Shown: positions 30,956 to 41,201, counted from the stretch's first letter. The stretch: DNA of 64,000 nt from Herbaspirillum sp. GW103 (GCF_000261365.1 NZ_AJVC01000004.1:1042166-1106165), one strand, 5' to 3'. The notes: generated from the sequence alone by a model not told the origin. A program made the numbers and translations.

Positions 30956-32362
30956 TTAGTGCGGATGGTAGACGACGCGCTCGGGCACCGGCTTGAAGGT
31001 ACCGGCAGCACTCCACCAGGGCATCAGCAGGAAGAAGCCAAGGTAGATGAAGCTGCATACCTGAGAGACGGTGGTGCCGATGGCCGTCGGCGGTTGCACG
31101 CCGAGGTAGCCAAGGATGACGAAGGCAATACCAAAGACCAGATACACGTACTTGTGCCAGCTCGGGCGATAGCGGATGGACTTGACCTGCGAGTGATCCA
31201 GCCACGGCAGTCCGCCCAGAATCACCACCGACAGGCCCATCAGGACCACGCCCCAGAACTTGGCATCAAAAATCAGCATGCCGGCGATGATGGCCAGACC
31301 GACGACGATGGCGACGATCTTCAGCTTGGCTGTCAGCCGCGACTTGAACACCAGCAGCGCAACGTAGCCGGCCACGCCGGCAATGAGCCAGCCCATGAAA
31401 TCGGCCGTCGTGGCACGCAGGATCGAGTAGAACGGCGTGAAGTACCAGACCGGAGCGATGTGTGGCGGCGTCTTCAGGGAATCGGCCGGAATGAAGTTGT
31501 TGTACTCCAGGAGGTAGCCGCCCATCTCCGGCGCGAAGAATACCACCGCCGAGAACACCAGCAGGAAGATCGAGACCCCAAAGATGTCATGCACCGTGTA
31601 GTACGGGTGGAAGGGCACGCCATCCAATGGCACACCGTTCTCATCGGTCTTTTCCTTGATTTCCACGCCGTCCGGGTTGTTGGATCCGACTTCGTGCAAG
31701 GCGATGATGTGCGCGGCCACCAGGCCGATCAACACCAGCGGAATGGCGATCACGTGGAAGGAGAAGAAGCGGTTCAGCGTGGCGTCCGAAACGACATAGT
31801 CGCCGCGAATGAGCAGCGACAGATCCGGACCGATGAAGGGAATGGCGCCAAAAAGGTTCACGATCACCTGTGCGCCCCAGTAGGACATCTGCCCCCAGGG
31901 CAACAGGTAACCGAAGAAGGCTTCACCCATCAGGCACAGGAAGATCCCCACTCCGAACAGCCACACCAGTTCGCGCGGCTTGCGGTAGGAGCCATAAAGC
32001 AGGCCCCGCACCATGTGAAGATAAACGACGATGAAGAAGGCCGAGGCGCCAGTGGAGTGCATATAGCGCACCAGCCAACCCCAGGGCACATCACGCATGA
32101 TGTATTCGACCGAGGCGAAGGCCAGGTTGGCGTCCGGCTTGTAGTGCATCACCAGGAAGATGCCGGTGACGATCTGGATCACCAGCACCAGCAGTGCCAG
32201 GGAGCCGAAGATGTACCAGAAGTTGAAGTTCTTCGGGGCGTAGTATTCGGAGAGGTGGGCTTTCCAGGTGGCCGTCAGCGGAAAGCGCGAATCGACCCAG
32301 TTCAGGGCCTTGGCGGCCACCGGTGCATCATCCGGCAGCTTCTTTTCGTGAAATGCTCCCAT
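30956..32362 (-). CDS. petB: Cytochrome b of the bc1 complex
   Basis: 468 residues with eight or more membrane segments. Haem-ligand and quinone-site regions are visible: FLVMHYKPD, RYMHSTGASAFF, VYLHMVRGLLYGSYR, GYLLPWGQMSYWGA, FHVIAIPLVLIGLVAAHI, PPHIAPVWYFTPFYSILRA. It oxidises quinol in the inner membrane. It begins 2 bp after the Rieske gene stop, so petA-petB-petC form one operon. Confidence 0.97.
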   Translation of the reverse strand: MGAFHEKKLPDDAPVAAKALNWVDSRFPLTATWKAHLSEYYAPKNFNFWYIFGSLALLVLVIQIVTGIFLVMHYKPDANLAFASVEYIMRDVPWGWLVRYMHSTGASAFFIVVYLHMVRGLLYGSYRKPRELVWLFGVGIFLCLMGEAFFGYLLPWGQMSYWGAQVIVNLFGAIPFIGPDLSLLIRGDYVVSDATLNRFFSFHVIAIPLVLIGLVAAHIIALHEVGSNNPDGVEIKEKTDENGVPLDGVPFHPYYTVHDIFGVSIFLLVFSAVVFFAPEMGGYLLEYNNFIPADSLKTPPHIAPVWYFTPFYSILRATTADFMGWLIAGVAGYVALLVFKSRLTAKLKIVAIVVGLAIIAGMLIFDAKFWGVVLMGLSVVILGGLPWLDHSQVKSIRYRPSWHKYVYLVFGIAFVILGYLGVQPPTAIGTTVSQVCSFIYLGFFLLMPWWSAAGTFKPVPERVVYHPH

Positions 32363-32364
32363 GA

Positions 32365-32973
32365 TCAGGCCTCCCCTTTCTCGTCCTTGCCGATGACGAG
32401 CTTGTTATCGCCTTCAAACATGTAGCGCGGGACTTGCAGGTTGTCCGGCGCCGGCTTGTTCTTGTACACGCGACCGGCCAGGTCGAAGGTCGAGCCGTGG
32501 CAGGGGCACAGGAAACCGCCGTGCCAGTCGTCGGGCAGCGAAGGCTGCGGGCCGGTGTCAAAGCGGGAACTGGGGGAGCAGCCGAGGTGCGGACAGATGC
32601 CGACCACGACCAGGATGTCCTTGCGCAGCGAGCGCCACTCATTGAGGGCGTAATCGGGCGTCTCGGAGAAATCGGTACGCTTGGAGTTCGGGTCGGCCAC
32701 CTCGCTATCGGTCTTCTTGAGGGACTCGATCATTTCGGGGGTGCGCTTGAGAATCCAGACCGGCTTGCCGCGCCATTCAACCGTGCGCATTTCACCGGGA
32801 ACCAGTGAAGAAATATCCACTTCCACCGGTGCGCCCGCTGCCTTGGCGCGTTCGGAAGGTTGCAGGGTGGAGACGAATGCTCCAGCGGTGGCCAAACCCG
32901 CTACACCTCCGGCCGCACAAGTCGCAACAAGCAAACCTCGTCGACTCGCGTCGACCTGATTCTCGTCAGTCAT
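32365..32973 (-). CDS. petA: Rieske iron-sulphur protein of the bc1 complex
   Basis: 202 residues from ATG 32973; an ATG six codons earlier is possible. A twin-arginine-type N-terminus (DASRRGLLVATCAAGGVAG) serves as Tat signal-anchor. Cluster-binding motifs are CPHLGC and CPCHGS. The protein therefore needs the Tat pathway, whose genes lie 4 kb away in this window. First gene of petABC. Confidence 0.97.
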   Translation of the reverse strand: MTDENQVDASRRGLLVATCAAGGVAGLATAGAFVSTLQPSERAKAAGAPVEVDISSLVPGEMRTVEWRGKPVWILKRTPEMIESLKKTDSEVADPNSKRTDFSETPDYALNEWRSLRKDILVVVGICPHLGCSPSSRFDTGPQPSLPDDWHGGFLCPCHGSTFDLAGRVYKNKPAPDNLQVPRYMFEGDNKLVIGKDEKGEA

Positions 32974-33038
32974 AAAGACCCCAATCTCCAAATGTAAGTT
33001 AGCGTGGACCTTCTAAGTGACCCTCATGCAACTTTTTG

Positions 33039-33044
33039 ATTATA
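33039..33044 (-). promoter_or_regulatory. Likely -10 element of the petABC operon
   Basis: On the minus strand TATAAT sits inside TATATATAAT, about 65 bp before the petA start. At 17 bp upstream the best -35 is TACAAA, which is weak. A second -35-like TTGACA lies at 33127-33132 without a good partner. The rest of the 274-bp gap 32974-33265, shared with mscL, shows no gene. Confidence 0.5.
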
Positions 33045-33265
33045 TATAAGCTGAATAGGGTTTTGTAGCTAACGGCGGGTATCGTACAGGCTTGTGAAAA
33101 TGAACATTTGACGCAGCGCAACCCCTTGTCAATCTGCTCTCGTTCTCGGTTCTTTTGCAGTGCGGCGTCAGCGCTTGTCCGATTTACTTTTCCTGGCGGG
33201 CAGGATATAACCCGTTGTAAGCCCGCCTCATGTTTAAACAGCAACTTTCAAAGGAGAAACCAGGG

Positions 33266-33703
33266 ATGAGCATGCTCAAGGATTTTCGCGCCTTCGCGAT
33301 CAAGGGAAACGTGGTCGACCTGGCCGTCGGTGTCATCATCGGCGGGGCCTTCGGCAAGATCGTCGGCTCGCTGGTCGAGGATATCATCATGCCCATCGTC
33401 GGCAAGATTTTCGGCGGTCTGGATTTCGCCAACTACTACCTGCCGCTCAACGGTCAAGCCTACGGGCTGCCGCTGGCCGAAGCCAAGAAGGCCGGCGCGG
33501 TCTTCGCCTACGGCAACTTCCTGACCATCTTCATCAACTTCCTGATCCTGGCCTTCATCATCTTCCAGATGGTGCGCGCCATCAACAAGGCGCGTGACCT
33601 GGCCTCCAAGCGCGAGGAAGCCGCCCCCGTCGCACCGGCCCCCACTCCGGAAGACGTGCTTCTGCTGCGTGAAATCCGCGATGCGCTCAAAAAGCAGGAC
33701 TGA
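33266..33703 (+). CDS. mscL: Large-conductance mechanosensitive channel MscL
   Basis: 145 residues from ATG 33266 (AAGGAG upstream). The first span region [20 protein letters not shown] then [13 protein letters not shown] is diagnostic; the second span is about 80-100 ([19 protein letters not shown]). A cytoplasmic helix closes the protein ([16 protein letters not shown]). The channel opens on hypo-osmotic shock. It is divergent from petA and convergent with the NIF3 gene. Confidence 0.96.
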   Translation: MSMLKDFRAFAIKGNVVDLAVGVIIGGAFGKIVGSLVEDIIMPIVGKIFGGLDFANYYLPLNGQAYGLPLAEAKKAGAVFAYGNFLTIFINFLILAFIIFQMVRAINKARDLASKREEAAPVAPAPTPEDVLLLREIRDALKKQD

Positions 33704-33772
33704 CGCGCTTCCTCACTTTTTATGCTTCATCTTTTTGGTTTTTAAACTGAAGCTTGTAGTCAAAACATCGCC

Positions 33773-33791
33773 ATCCGGTCTCAGACCGGAT
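33773..33791. terminator. Palindrome at the mscL/NIF3 convergence
   Basis: ATCCGGTCT-C-AGACCGGAT is a perfect 9-bp palindrome with one central base, overlapping the stop of the minus-strand NIF3 gene. The region between the genes is also T-rich (33714-33745). It is a plausible bidirectional stop signal, though without a direct T-run. Confidence 0.45.
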
Positions 33792-34545
33792 TGTCGATGT
33801 CGATGAAGCGATGCTCGATGCCGAAGTGCTTGGCCACATGTTGGCCGAGCGCCTCAATGCCGTAGCGCTCGGTGGCGTGATGGCCGGCGGCGAGATAGAC
33901 GGTGCCGCTCTCGCGCGCCAGGTGCACGGTCGGTTCCGAAATCTCGCCGCTGATGTAGGCCGTGGCGCCGGCGTCGATGGCCTCGCCCAGCATGCCTTGT
34001 GCAGCGCCCGTGCACCAGGCGACCTGAGCGATGGACTGATGCGGGTCACCGATGAGCAGCGGCGTGCGTCCCAGGCGTTTCTCGATGAGCTGCGCCAGGT
34101 CGGCGGCAGTCTTGACCGAAGGGGCAAGGCAGCGCCCGATCCAGCCGATGTCGTTTTCCCCGAAGCGACCGGTGGCGTCAAAGTCGAGTCGCTTGGCCAG
34201 TTGGGCATTGTTGCCCAGCTCGGGATGACAATCCAGCGGCAGGTGATAGCCGAACAGATTGATGTCATGCGCCAGCAGCAGCTTCAGGCGCCGCTGCTTC
34301 TGGCCGATCACGCGCATGTCTTCGCCGCGCCAGAAGTAGCCATGATGGACCAGGATGGCATCGGCCTGCCATTGTACGGCCGCCTCGATCAGGGCCAGGC
34401 TGGCCGTCACGCCGCTGACCACGCGGCCGATGGTGGCGCGCCCTTCCACCTGCAAGCCGTTTGGGCAATAATCGCGATATTGCGCCGCGTTGAGCGTCTG
34501 CCCCAGATAGACTGCGAATTCATTTCGACTAATGTGGCGGGTCAT
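33781..34545 (-). CDS. NIF3/DUF34 family metal-binding protein (YbgI-like)
   Basis: 254 residues from ATG 34545. Metal-binding features of the family are seen: [30 protein letters not shown], and near the end [18 protein letters not shown]. The family forms rings with a dinuclear metal site; a GTP-cyclohydrolase-like role has been proposed but the function is not settled. It is divergent from the protease gene, with only 43 bp between starts. Confidence 0.93.
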   Translation of the reverse strand: MTRHISRNEFAVYLGQTLNAAQYRDYCPNGLQVEGRATIGRVVSGVTASLALIEAAVQWQADAILVHHGYFWRGEDMRVIGQKQRRLKLLLAHDINLFGYHLPLDCHPELGNNAQLAKRLDFDATGRFGENDIGWIGRCLAPSVKTAADLAQLIEKRLGRTPLLIGDPHQSIAQVAWCTGAAQGMLGEAIDAGATAYISGEISEPTVHLARESGTVYLAAGHHATERYGIEALGQHVAKHFGIEHRFIDIDNPV

Positions 34546-34588
34546 CTCTTCCTCATCCGATTTCAAATCCAAAACCAAAAATTCTTTT

Positions 34589-35770
34589 ATGCGACGTTTA
34601 TGGCTGTTGTTTGCCCAGACCGTGACAGTGGGTCTGGCGCTGTGGTTCATTGTAGCGACCCTGAAGCCGGACTGGCTGTCCGGATCCTTCACTTCGCGTG
34701 CGCGCCCTGCCCAGTCCACGATCCAGATGCAGGAAGCCACGCCCGCCGCGCCCGCCCTGGACTCCTATCGTCATGCCGCGCGCCAGGCCATGCCCTCGGT
34801 GGTCAATATCTTCACAACGACCGAAGCCCGCCCGCAGAAGAGCCCCTTCCAGAACGACCCGTTCTTCCGCAAGTTCTTCGGCGACCAGTTCGACGAGCAG
34901 CAGCAGGATGACAAGCAATCCAGTCTGGGCTCGGGCGTCATCGTCAGCCCGCAAGGCTACATCCTCACCAACAACCACGTGGTGGAAGCGGCCGACAAGA
35001 TCGAAGTGGCCCTGGCCGATGGCCGCAAGGCCAGTGCCAAAGTGGTCGGCATCGATCCCGAGACCGATCTGGCCGTCATCAAGATTGACCTGCCCAACCT
35101 GCCCGCCATCACTCTGGGTCATCCGGAAAACAGTTCGGTGGGCGATGTCGTGCTGGCCATCGGCAATCCGTTTGGCGTGGGCCAGACCGTCACCATGGGC
35201 ATCATCTCGGCGCTGGGCCGCAATCACCTGGGCATCAACACCTTCGAAAACTTCATCCAGACCGATGCCGCCATCAACCCCGGCAATTCGGGCGGCGCAC
35301 TGGTCGATACCAACGGCAACCTGCTGGGGATCAACACGGCCATCTATTCTCGTACCGGCGGCAACCTGGGCATCGGCTTTGCGATTCCGATGTCGACGGC
35401 CAAGACGGTGATGGAAGCCATCATCAGCCACGGCCAGGTGGTGCGCGGCTGGATCGGTGTCGAGCCGCAGGACATCACCCCTGAACTGGCCGAGAGCTTT
35501 GGCCTGGGCAAGAAGACCGGTGCCATCATCGCCGGCGTGCTCAAGGGTGGTCCGGCCGATCGTGCAGGCATGCGTCCGGGTGACATCCTGGTGAGCATCG
35601 CCGACAAGCCGGTGGCCGATACGACCGAGATGCTCAACGTCATCGCGCAACTCACGCCCGGCCAGCAGATCGCCATGACGGTGCTGCGCAAGTCGCAGGA
35701 GACCAAGCTGAACATCACCGTGGGCAAGCGTCCGCCGCCGCCCAAGAACGATGATGCCGAAGAAGAATAA
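34589..35770 (+). CDS. Membrane-anchored serine protease with one PDZ domain (DegS/HtrA-like)
   Basis: 393 residues from ATG 34589. An N-terminal anchor ([20 protein letters not shown]) is followed by a trypsin-like domain with triad H130 (TNNHVVEA), D160 (ETDLAVIK) and S234 (NPGNSGGAL). A single PDZ domain lies at about 285-375 and the tail is proline- and acid-rich. One anchor and one PDZ match DegS/AlgW-type envelope-stress sensors more than DegP/DegQ. No partner rseA is nearby, so the substrate is uncertain. Confidence 0.92.
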   Translation: MRRLWLLFAQTVTVGLALWFIVATLKPDWLSGSFTSRARPAQSTIQMQEATPAAPALDSYRHAARQAMPSVVNIFTTTEARPQKSPFQNDPFFRKFFGDQFDEQQQDDKQSSLGSGVIVSPQGYILTNNHVVEAADKIEVALADGRKASAKVVGIDPETDLAVIKIDLPNLPAITLGHPENSSVGDVVLAIGNPFGVGQTVTMGIISALGRNHLGINTFENFIQTDAAINPGNSGGALVDTNGNLLGINTAIYSRTGGNLGIGFAIPMSTAKTVMEAIISHGQVVRGWIGVEPQDITPELAESFGLGKKTGAIIAGVLKGGPADRAGMRPGDILVSIADKPVADTTEMLNVIAQLTPGQQIAMTVLRKSQETKLNITVGKRPPPPKNDDAEEE

Positions 35771-35788
35771 TCCAGGAGCAAGCCATCC

Positions 35789-36478
35789 ATGCACGTGCGA
35801 GACCTGATCCAGTTCCTCGGAGAGCTCTCCGAGAACAACAACCGCGCCTGGTTCGTCATGAACAAGCCGCGCTACGACATCCTGCGCGAGGAATTCCTGG
35901 CGCTGACCATCAAGCTCATCGCCGAGATCAGCAAGTTCGATCCGGCCATCGCGGGCTGCAATCCGAAGAAGGCGCTGTTTCGCATCAACCGCGACATGCG
36001 CTTCTCGCATGACAAGCGGCCCTACAAAACGCACTTCTCCGCCGCCATCACCGCCAGTGGGCTGAAGAAGCCCAGCCAGGGCGGCGGTCCGGCCTACTAC
36101 TTCCACATCAACGAAGCCGGGCAGCTGCTCATCGCCGGTGGTGAATACCTGCCACCGACGCCGCGCCTGCGCGCCATCCGCAACCGGGTGGTGGAAGATG
36201 CAGCAGGCTTCACCAAGATGCGCAAGAACAAGAAGCTTGTGGCGACTTATGGGGATCTGCAGGAGGAAGGCAAGCTGCAACGTCCGCCCAAGGGCTTCGA
36301 TCCGGACACGCCCAATATCGAATACGTGAAGCTCAAGAGTTTCATCGTCTGGACCGAAGAAGATATCCGCAAGAAGATTCCTGCTGACCTCGGCAAGCAG
36401 GTACTGGAAGGATTCAAGGATGCCTATCCGCTGGTGCAATGGCTGCGCGAGATCCCTCTGGTGAGCCTCGAGGAGTGA
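35789..36478 (+). CDS. DUF2461 (TIGR02453) family protein
   Basis: 229 residues. LGELSENNNRAWFVMNKPRY, RINRDMRFSHDKRPYKTHFS and YYFHINEAGQLLIAGGEY are the family pattern. The family is widespread but of unknown biochemical function. It lies 18 bp after the protease gene in the same direction, so probably cotranscribed, and ends before a strong terminator. Confidence 0.93.
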   Translation: MHVRDLIQFLGELSENNNRAWFVMNKPRYDILREEFLALTIKLIAEISKFDPAIAGCNPKKALFRINRDMRFSHDKRPYKTHFSAAITASGLKKPSQGGGPAYYFHINEAGQLLIAGGEYLPPTPRLRAIRNRVVEDAAGFTKMRKNKKLVATYGDLQEEGKLQRPPKGFDPDTPNIEYVKLKSFIVWTEEDIRKKIPADLGKQVLEGFKDAYPLVQWLREIPLVSLEE

Positions 36479-36505
36479 GGATTCATCCAAGGCGCCTGCA
36501 CAACG

Positions 36506-36540
36506 ACAAAGCCCGCTCATCATCGAGCGGGCTTTGTTTT
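36506..36540. terminator. Bidirectional terminator, DUF2461 gene / tatC
   Basis: ACAAAGCCCGCTC (36506-36518) pairs with GAGCGGGCTTTGT (36525-36537) around a six-base loop, then TTT. It lies 27 bp after the DUF2461 gene stop and 16 bp past the tatC stop on the other strand, so it serves both convergent units. Confidence 0.92.
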
Positions 36541-36556
36541 GCGGGGACAGCCGGGC

Positions 36557-37330
36557 TTATTCCGAGGATACCGAACTGCTGGGCTCGGCATCCGGCGCGC
36601 GTGTGGCACGCTCGAAGATCGGCGCCACCAACAGGCCCACTTCGTAGAGCAGGATCAGCGGCACGGCCAGCATCAGCTGGCTCATCACGTCCGGCGGGGT
36701 GACCACGGCGGCGACGATGAAGGCGGCAACGATCACGTAGGGACGGATCTGCTTGAGCTTGGACAATTGCACCAGGCCCATGCGCACCAGCACGATCACG
36801 ATCACTGGTACCTCGAAGGTCACGCCGAAGGCGACGAACATGGTCAGGACGAAGTCGACGTAGCTGTCGATATCCGGTGCCACCGAGACCGACTTGGGGG
36901 CGAAGTTGTTGATGAACGGGAAGACCACGCCAAAGACGAAGAAGTAGCAGAACGCCACCCCCATGACGAACAGCAGCGAAGACGAGATCACCAGCGGCGC
37001 GATCAGACGCTTCTCGTGCGCGTACAGGCCCGGTGCGACGAAGGCCCACAGCTGGTACAGCACCCAGGGCAGCGAGATCAGCACCGCCACCAGCATGGTG
37101 ACCTTGATGGGAATCAGGAAAGGCGTGATCACGCCGGTGGCGATCATGCGGCTGCCGGCGGGCAACGCATGGATCATCGGCGCGGCAAGCACGTCGAAGA
37201 TGTGGGCCGCGAAGGGCATCAGGCACAGGAACACCACCAGCACCACGGCAGCCGCCTTGACGATACGGCTGCGCAATTCGATCAGGTGCGAGATGAAGGT
37301 ATCTTCGGCCTGGGTGTTTTCTTCAGCCAT
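36557..37330 (-). CDS. tatC: Sec-independent protein translocase TatC
   Basis: 257 residues from ATG 37330. Six membrane segments are seen, with the signature FISHLIELRSRIVKAA at the cytoplasmic N-terminus and PGLYAHEKRL later. It is the receptor for twin-arginine signal peptides. It follows tatA and tatB in the same direction. A local client is the Rieske protein. Confidence 0.96.
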   Translation of the reverse strand: MAEENTQAEDTFISHLIELRSRIVKAAAVVLVVFLCLMPFAAHIFDVLAAPMIHALPAGSRMIATGVITPFLIPIKVTMLVAVLISLPWVLYQLWAFVAPGLYAHEKRLIAPLVISSSLLFVMGVAFCYFFVFGVVFPFINNFAPKSVSVAPDIDSYVDFVLTMFVAFGVTFEVPVIVIVLVRMGLVQLSKLKQIRPYVIVAAFIVAAVVTPPDVMSQLMLAVPLILLYEVGLLVAPIFERATRAPDAEPSSSVSSE

Positions 37331-37370
37331 GGGGTCGGAATTCCGATGAGGTGAGACGCGCTGCGCCAAA

Positions 37371-37895
37371 TTAGAAGAAACCTGCCGACTTGCCCACCCC
37401 GACCGGACGGCGATACTTGGCCACCCGGGCCGAGGCCGAGATCACGCGGGTCTTGTGACCGCTCTGGTGCTTGTACCAGGCCGGCACGCCGGTAGTGCGC
37501 GAGAGCTTCTTGCGGCGGAAGGCCTTGGCCTTGATCGCATGCAGGGAGGGATCGGGCGTACGGGTCCAGCTATTGCCCGCACTGGCGCTGTCGGAACTGG
37601 AAGAATCGTCACCGCCGTTCCAGGCGTCATTGATCGATGCTTCCGTCTCCGACATGCTCTTGTGGATGCTGTTGCTGACGTCGCTGGCGGCGTCCTGCAC
37701 ATCCTTCTGCATCTTGCGCAGCTCGTCGAGTTCCATCTCGCGGCTGACCTCCGACTTGACGTCGTTGATGTAGCGCTGGGCGCGACCGAACAGGGTGCCG
37801 GCCATGCGCGCTACCTTGGGCAGGCGCTCGGGACCGATCACGACCAGCGCGACCACGCCGATCAAGGCCAGCTTGGTAAGGCCGATATCAATCAT
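37371..37895 (-). CDS. tatB: Sec-independent protein translocase TatB
   Basis: 174 residues. MIDIGLTKLALIGVVALVVI then GPERLPKVARMAG is the TatB membrane helix, hinge and amphipathic helix. A charged helix (SREMELDELRKMQKDVQDAA) and a basic disordered tail follow. It works with TatC in signal-peptide binding. It lies 40 bp before tatC and 121 bp after tatA. Confidence 0.95.
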   Translation of the reverse strand: MIDIGLTKLALIGVVALVVIGPERLPKVARMAGTLFGRAQRYINDVKSEVSREMELDELRKMQKDVQDAASDVSNSIHKSMSETEASINDAWNGGDDSSSSDSASAGNSWTRTPDPSLHAIKAKAFRRKKLSRTTGVPAWYKHQSGHKTRVISASARVAKYRRPVGVGKSAGFF

Positions 37896-38016
37896 GAGTC
37901 TGTGTGGGCATTAAGAGGACAACGAGGGCGCGCATGCGCTGGAAGACGGGATACCCGCTTCGAACCGCGACGCGGGCCCATGCGAACCCGCCAGACAGGG
38001 CTGGCGGGCGGCCTGT

Positions 38017-38220
38017 TCAGCTGCCGGACTTGTCCTTTTCCTTGGCCTGCACGTCGATGGCCGCATCCTTCTTCTCTTCCTCGGCGCCCTTGACGCCATC
38101 CTTGAAGCCCTTGACTGCCTTGCCCAGGTCGGAACCCATGTTGCCGAGCTTCTTGGTGCCGAAGACCAGCATCACGATCACCAGAACAATCAGCCAATGC
38201 CAAATACTGAACGAACCCAT
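38017..38220 (-). CDS. tatA: Sec-independent protein translocase TatA
   Basis: 67 residues. [20 protein letters not shown], then [20 protein letters not shown] is the TatA helix-hinge-amphipathic layout, followed by a charged end. It forms the variable-size translocation assembly. First gene of tatABC, 71 bp after hinT. Confidence 0.96.
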   Translation of the reverse strand: MGSFSIWHWLIVLVIVMLVFGTKKLGNMGSDLGKAVKGFKDGVKGAEEEKKDAAIDVQAKEKDKSGS

Positions 38221-38291
38221 TCTCTTCTCCTAAGCGGACATCCCTGCCCTGTGTACAAGTGAAACCTGCCAGCCCCCGGGCCGGCGAATCC

Positions 38292-38672
38292 TTATTGTTG
38301 CACGAACCGTACCCGCCAGGGATGCGGACCACCGATCACGTGCATGTGCAGATGGTACACCTCCTGGCCGCCATCCGGTCCGGTGTTGATGATGGTCTTG
38401 AAACCGCCGCTGGGCTTGCCTTCGGCGTCCAGACCATAAGCACAGCCCTGCTCGGCCGCCAGGCGTGGCGCCAGCGCCAGCATCTTGCCCAGCAGGGCGG
38501 CATGCTGTTCACCGCAATCGGCCAGGGTCGCCACATGCTGGCGCGGCACGATCAGGAAATGCACCGGTGCAGCCGGATTGATATCGTGGAAGGCGATCAG
38601 GTCCGCGTCCTCGTAGATCTTCTTCGAGGGGATCTGGCCCGCCGCAATCTTGCAGAAAATACAATTATCCAA
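38292..38672 (-). CDS. hinT: HIT family nucleotide hydrolase HinT
   Basis: 126 residues from TTG 38672, chosen because it gives the family N-terminus (M)DNCIFCKIAAGQIPS with AGGAG seven bases upstream; no ATG fits. The active-site HLHMHVIGG is the histidine triad. Such enzymes hydrolyse adenosine phosphoramidates and aminoacyl-adenylates. It lies 52 bp after hisE and ahead of tatA. Confidence 0.92.
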   Translation of the reverse strand: MDNCIFCKIAAGQIPSKKIYEDADLIAFHDINPAAPVHFLIVPRQHVATLADCGEQHAALLGKMLALAPRLAAEQGCAYGLDAEGKPSGGFKTIINTGPDGGQEVYHLHMHVIGGPHPWRVRFVQQ

Positions 38673-38724
38673 CGCCGTACTCCTGGGAAACAAGGGGAAT
38701 GGAAAAGAACGCCAACCGGTCAGG

Positions 38725-39063
38725 TCAGTCCTTGCGGGCCGCCTTTTCTTCCAGGCCGGAGAGGCCTTCGCGCCGCGCCAGTTCGTTGAGCACATCCTGC
38801 GGGCTCAGCTCGAACTGCGCCAGCAGGACCATGGAATGGAACCACAGGTCGGCACACTCGTAGAGCACCTTGGACTTGTCGCCAGAGACGCGAGCATCCT
38901 TGGCGGCCATCACGGTTTCGGTGGCTTCCTCGCCGATCTTCTTGAGGATGGCGTCATCGCCCTTGGAGAACAGCTTGGCGACGTAGGATTTCTCGGGATT
39001 GCCGCCGTTGGCCAGCTTGCGCGACTCGATGACGTCGGCCAGTCGCTTCAGGGTTTCACTCAT
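38725..39063 (-). CDS. hisE: Phosphoribosyl-ATP pyrophosphatase
   Basis: 112 residues. The all-helical MazG-like fold is shown by [35 protein letters not shown] and [19 protein letters not shown]. It removes pyrophosphate from PR-ATP, the second step of histidine synthesis. It overlaps hisI by 4 bp; here E and I are separate genes. Confidence 0.96.
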   Translation of the reverse strand: MSETLKRLADVIESRKLANGGNPEKSYVAKLFSKGDDAILKKIGEEATETVMAAKDARVSGDKSKVLYECADLWFHSMVLLAQFELSPQDVLNELARREGLSGLEEKAARKD

Positions 39064-39563
39064 GATGGGGTCTTGTCGCTGTCCACGGGCTTGGGGATGG
39101 TCTTGCGCACGCGCTTGGGCTTGGCCGCCGGCTCAGCGGCCGCTGCGGTCACTGGGCCGCCACCGGCGCCGGGCGGCAGGTCCTTCAGGACCGGCTCCAC
39201 CGTGACCCATTCGCCGCTGTCGGCGCTGCCTTCGAATTTCTGGAAGAAGCAGGAATGACGGCCGGTATGGCAGGCAATCCCGGCCACCTGCTCGACCTTG
39301 AGCAGCACCACGTCTTCGTCGCAGTCCAGGCGGATTTCGTGCACTTTCTGGAAGTGACCCGATTCTTCACCTTTGTGCCAGAGCTTCTTGCGCGAGCGGC
39401 TCCAGTAGACCGCCTGGCCGATCTCCACGGTGCGCGCCAGCGCCTCGCGGTTCATCCAGGCGAACATCAGTACATCATTGGATCCGACTTCCTGGGCGAT
39501 CACCGGCACCAGGCCGACTTCGTCCCATTTGACCTTGTTGAGCCATTTGGCGCTGATGCTCAT
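39060..39563 (-). CDS. hisI: Phosphoribosyl-AMP cyclohydrolase
   Basis: 167 residues. The catalytic core at about 1-125 has [38 protein letters not shown] and the zinc-ligand cysteines in DCDEDVVLL and [14 protein letters not shown] tail of about 40 residues rich in Ala, Pro and Lys ([19 protein letters not shown]) follows, longer than the usual enzyme of about 130. It overlaps hisE and hisF by 4 bp each. Confidence 0.95.
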   Translation of the reverse strand: MSISAKWLNKVKWDEVGLVPVIAQEVGSNDVLMFAWMNREALARTVEIGQAVYWSRSRKKLWHKGEESGHFQKVHEIRLDCDEDVVLLKVEQVAGIACHTGRHSCFFQKFEGSADSGEWVTVEPVLKDLPPGAGGGPVTAAAAEPAAKPKRVRKTIPKPVDSDKTPS

Positions 39564-40324
39564 GCCAGCCTCATGGAAATGTTCTGATCGGCCATGAAGC
39601 GCTTGGCTTCCTGCACGGTGTGCTGGCCATAGTGGAAGATGCTGGCGGCCAGCACCGCATCGGCCTTGCCCTTGGTGATGCCGTCGGCCAGGTCCTGCAG
39701 GCCACCCACGCCACCCGAAGCAATCACGGGAATGCTGACCGCTTCCGAGACCGCACGGGTCAGGTCGAGGTCGAAGCCGCTCTTGGTGCCGTCACGGTCC
39801 ATGCTGGTCAGCAGGATCTCGCCCGCACCCAACTGCGCCATCTTGCGCGCCCATTCGACCGCATCCAGGCCAGTGGCCTTGCGGCCGCCGTGGGTGTAGA
39901 CCTCCCACTTGCCGTCGCCGGCGCGCTTGGCGTCGATGGCCACCACGATACATTGCGAGCCGTACTTGTTGGCCGCATCGGCCACCAGTTGCGGATTGGT
40001 CACTGCCGAGGTGTTGATGCCCACCTTGTCGGCACCGGCATTGAGCAGGCGGCGCACATCTTCCACCGCGCGCACGCCACCGCCCACCGTCAGGGGGATG
40101 AAGACCTGCGAGGCCACGGCTTCGATGATGTCCAGGATCAGGTCGCGGCCATCGGAGGAGGCGGTGATGTCGAGGAAGGTCAGCTCATCGGCGCCCTGCT
40201 CGTCATAACGACGGGCAATCTCGACCGGATCGCCGGCATCGCGCAGCTCCAGGAAGTTGACACCCTTGACCACGCGACCTGCGGTCACGTCCAGGCAAGG
40301 GATGATGCGTTTAGCAAGGGCCAT
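39560..40324 (-). CDS. hisF: Imidazole glycerol phosphate synthase, cyclase subunit
   Basis: 254 residues, a (beta/alpha)8 barrel. [18 protein letters not shown] contains the first catalytic Asp, and phosphate-binding glycines are in [16 protein letters not shown] and [12 protein letters not shown]. It uses ammonia from HisH to make IGP and AICAR. It overlaps hisI by 4 bp and follows hisA by 1 bp. Confidence 0.97.
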   Translation of the reverse strand: MALAKRIIPCLDVTAGRVVKGVNFLELRDAGDPVEIARRYDEQGADELTFLDITASSDGRDLILDIIEAVASQVFIPLTVGGGVRAVEDVRRLLNAGADKVGINTSAVTNPQLVADAANKYGSQCIVVAIDAKRAGDGKWEVYTHGGRKATGLDAVEWARKMAQLGAGEILLTSMDRDGTKSGFDLDLTRAVSEAVSIPVIASGGVGGLQDLADGITKGKADAVLAASIFHYGQHTVQEAKRFMADQNISMRLA

Positions 40325-40325
40325 G

Positions 40326-41123
40326 TTATTTGCTGCCGGACAGGCGGTTGGCTTCCAGTTCGCGCGTCAGCTCATCCGCACGATCCTGGCCGCTGCGCAG
40401 GTCCAGCGTCCCTTCATAGATGGAACGGCCGCAGATGACGGCTTCGATGCCTTCATCCTCGACCCGGCACAGCGCCTCGACGTCGCCCACGTTGTGGACG
40501 CCGCCCGAAGCGATGATGGGAATGGTCACGGCCTGCGCCAGGCGCACCGTAGCCTCGATGTTGACGCCGCCCATCATGCCGTCGCGGCCGATGTCGGTGT
40601 AGACGATGGCTTCGCAGCCATAGCCTTCGAACTTCTGCGCCAGGTCCACCACTTCGTGGCCGGACAGCTTGCTCCAGCCATCGGTGGCAACCTTGCCGTC
40701 CTTGGCATCCAGGCCCACGATGATCTGGCCGGGGAAGGCGCTGCAGGCGTCATGCAGGAAACCGGGATTCTTCACCGCGGCGGTGCCGATGATGATGTAG
40801 GAGAGGCCATCGTCCAGATAGCGCTCGATGGTGTCCAGGTCGCGGATGCCGCCACCCAGTTGCACCGGGATTTCCTCGACCTCGTTTTCCTCGGCGAAGC
40901 GGGCGACCACCTGCAGAATGGACTTCACGGCTGCCTCGTTCTTGGGCTTGCCGGCGAAGGCGCCGTTCAGGTCCACCAGGTGCAGGCGGCGCGCGCCCTG
41001 CTTGAGCCAGTGCAGGGCCATTTCCGCCGGATCTTCGGAGAAAACGGTGGCTTGTTCCATATCACCTTGTTTGAGGCGTACGCAATGACCGTCTTTCAGG
41101 TCGATGGCGGGTATGAGCAGCAT
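40326..41123 (-). CDS. hisA: ProFAR isomerase HisA
   Basis: 265 residues. [20 protein letters not shown] carries the general-base Asp, and [20 protein letters not shown] and [14 protein letters not shown] are phosphate-binding elements of this barrel. An insert around residues 76-84 ([10 protein letters not shown]) is slightly long. It catalyses the Amadori rearrangement before HisF. It is 1 bp from hisF. Confidence 0.97.
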   Translation of the reverse strand: MLLIPAIDLKDGHCVRLKQGDMEQATVFSEDPAEMALHWLKQGARRLHLVDLNGAFAGKPKNEAAVKSILQVVARFAEENEVEEIPVQLGGGIRDLDTIERYLDDGLSYIIIGTAAVKNPGFLHDACSAFPGQIIVGLDAKDGKVATDGWSKLSGHEVVDLAQKFEGYGCEAIVYTDIGRDGMMGGVNIEATVRLAQAVTIPIIASGGVHNVGDVEALCRVEDEGIEAVICGRSIYEGTLDLRSGQDRADELTRELEANRLSGSK

Positions 41124-41201
41124 GGCTAGGGGATGACTAGTCAGTAAAAAAGAAGGGTTGGCGACGCTCTGCGGCGAAGTTCTTGCCGGAAAGGCAAAAA
41201 A

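Noticed and set aside
30926..32425. 499-residue plus-strand frame opposite petB
   Set aside because: It is antisense to an unmistakable cytochrome b gene; its His/Gln/Asp-rich product is typical of a GC-rich shadow frame.
34598..36523. 641-residue minus-strand frame opposite the protease and DUF2461 genes
   Set aside because: Shadow of two well-supported genes, with no motif of its own.
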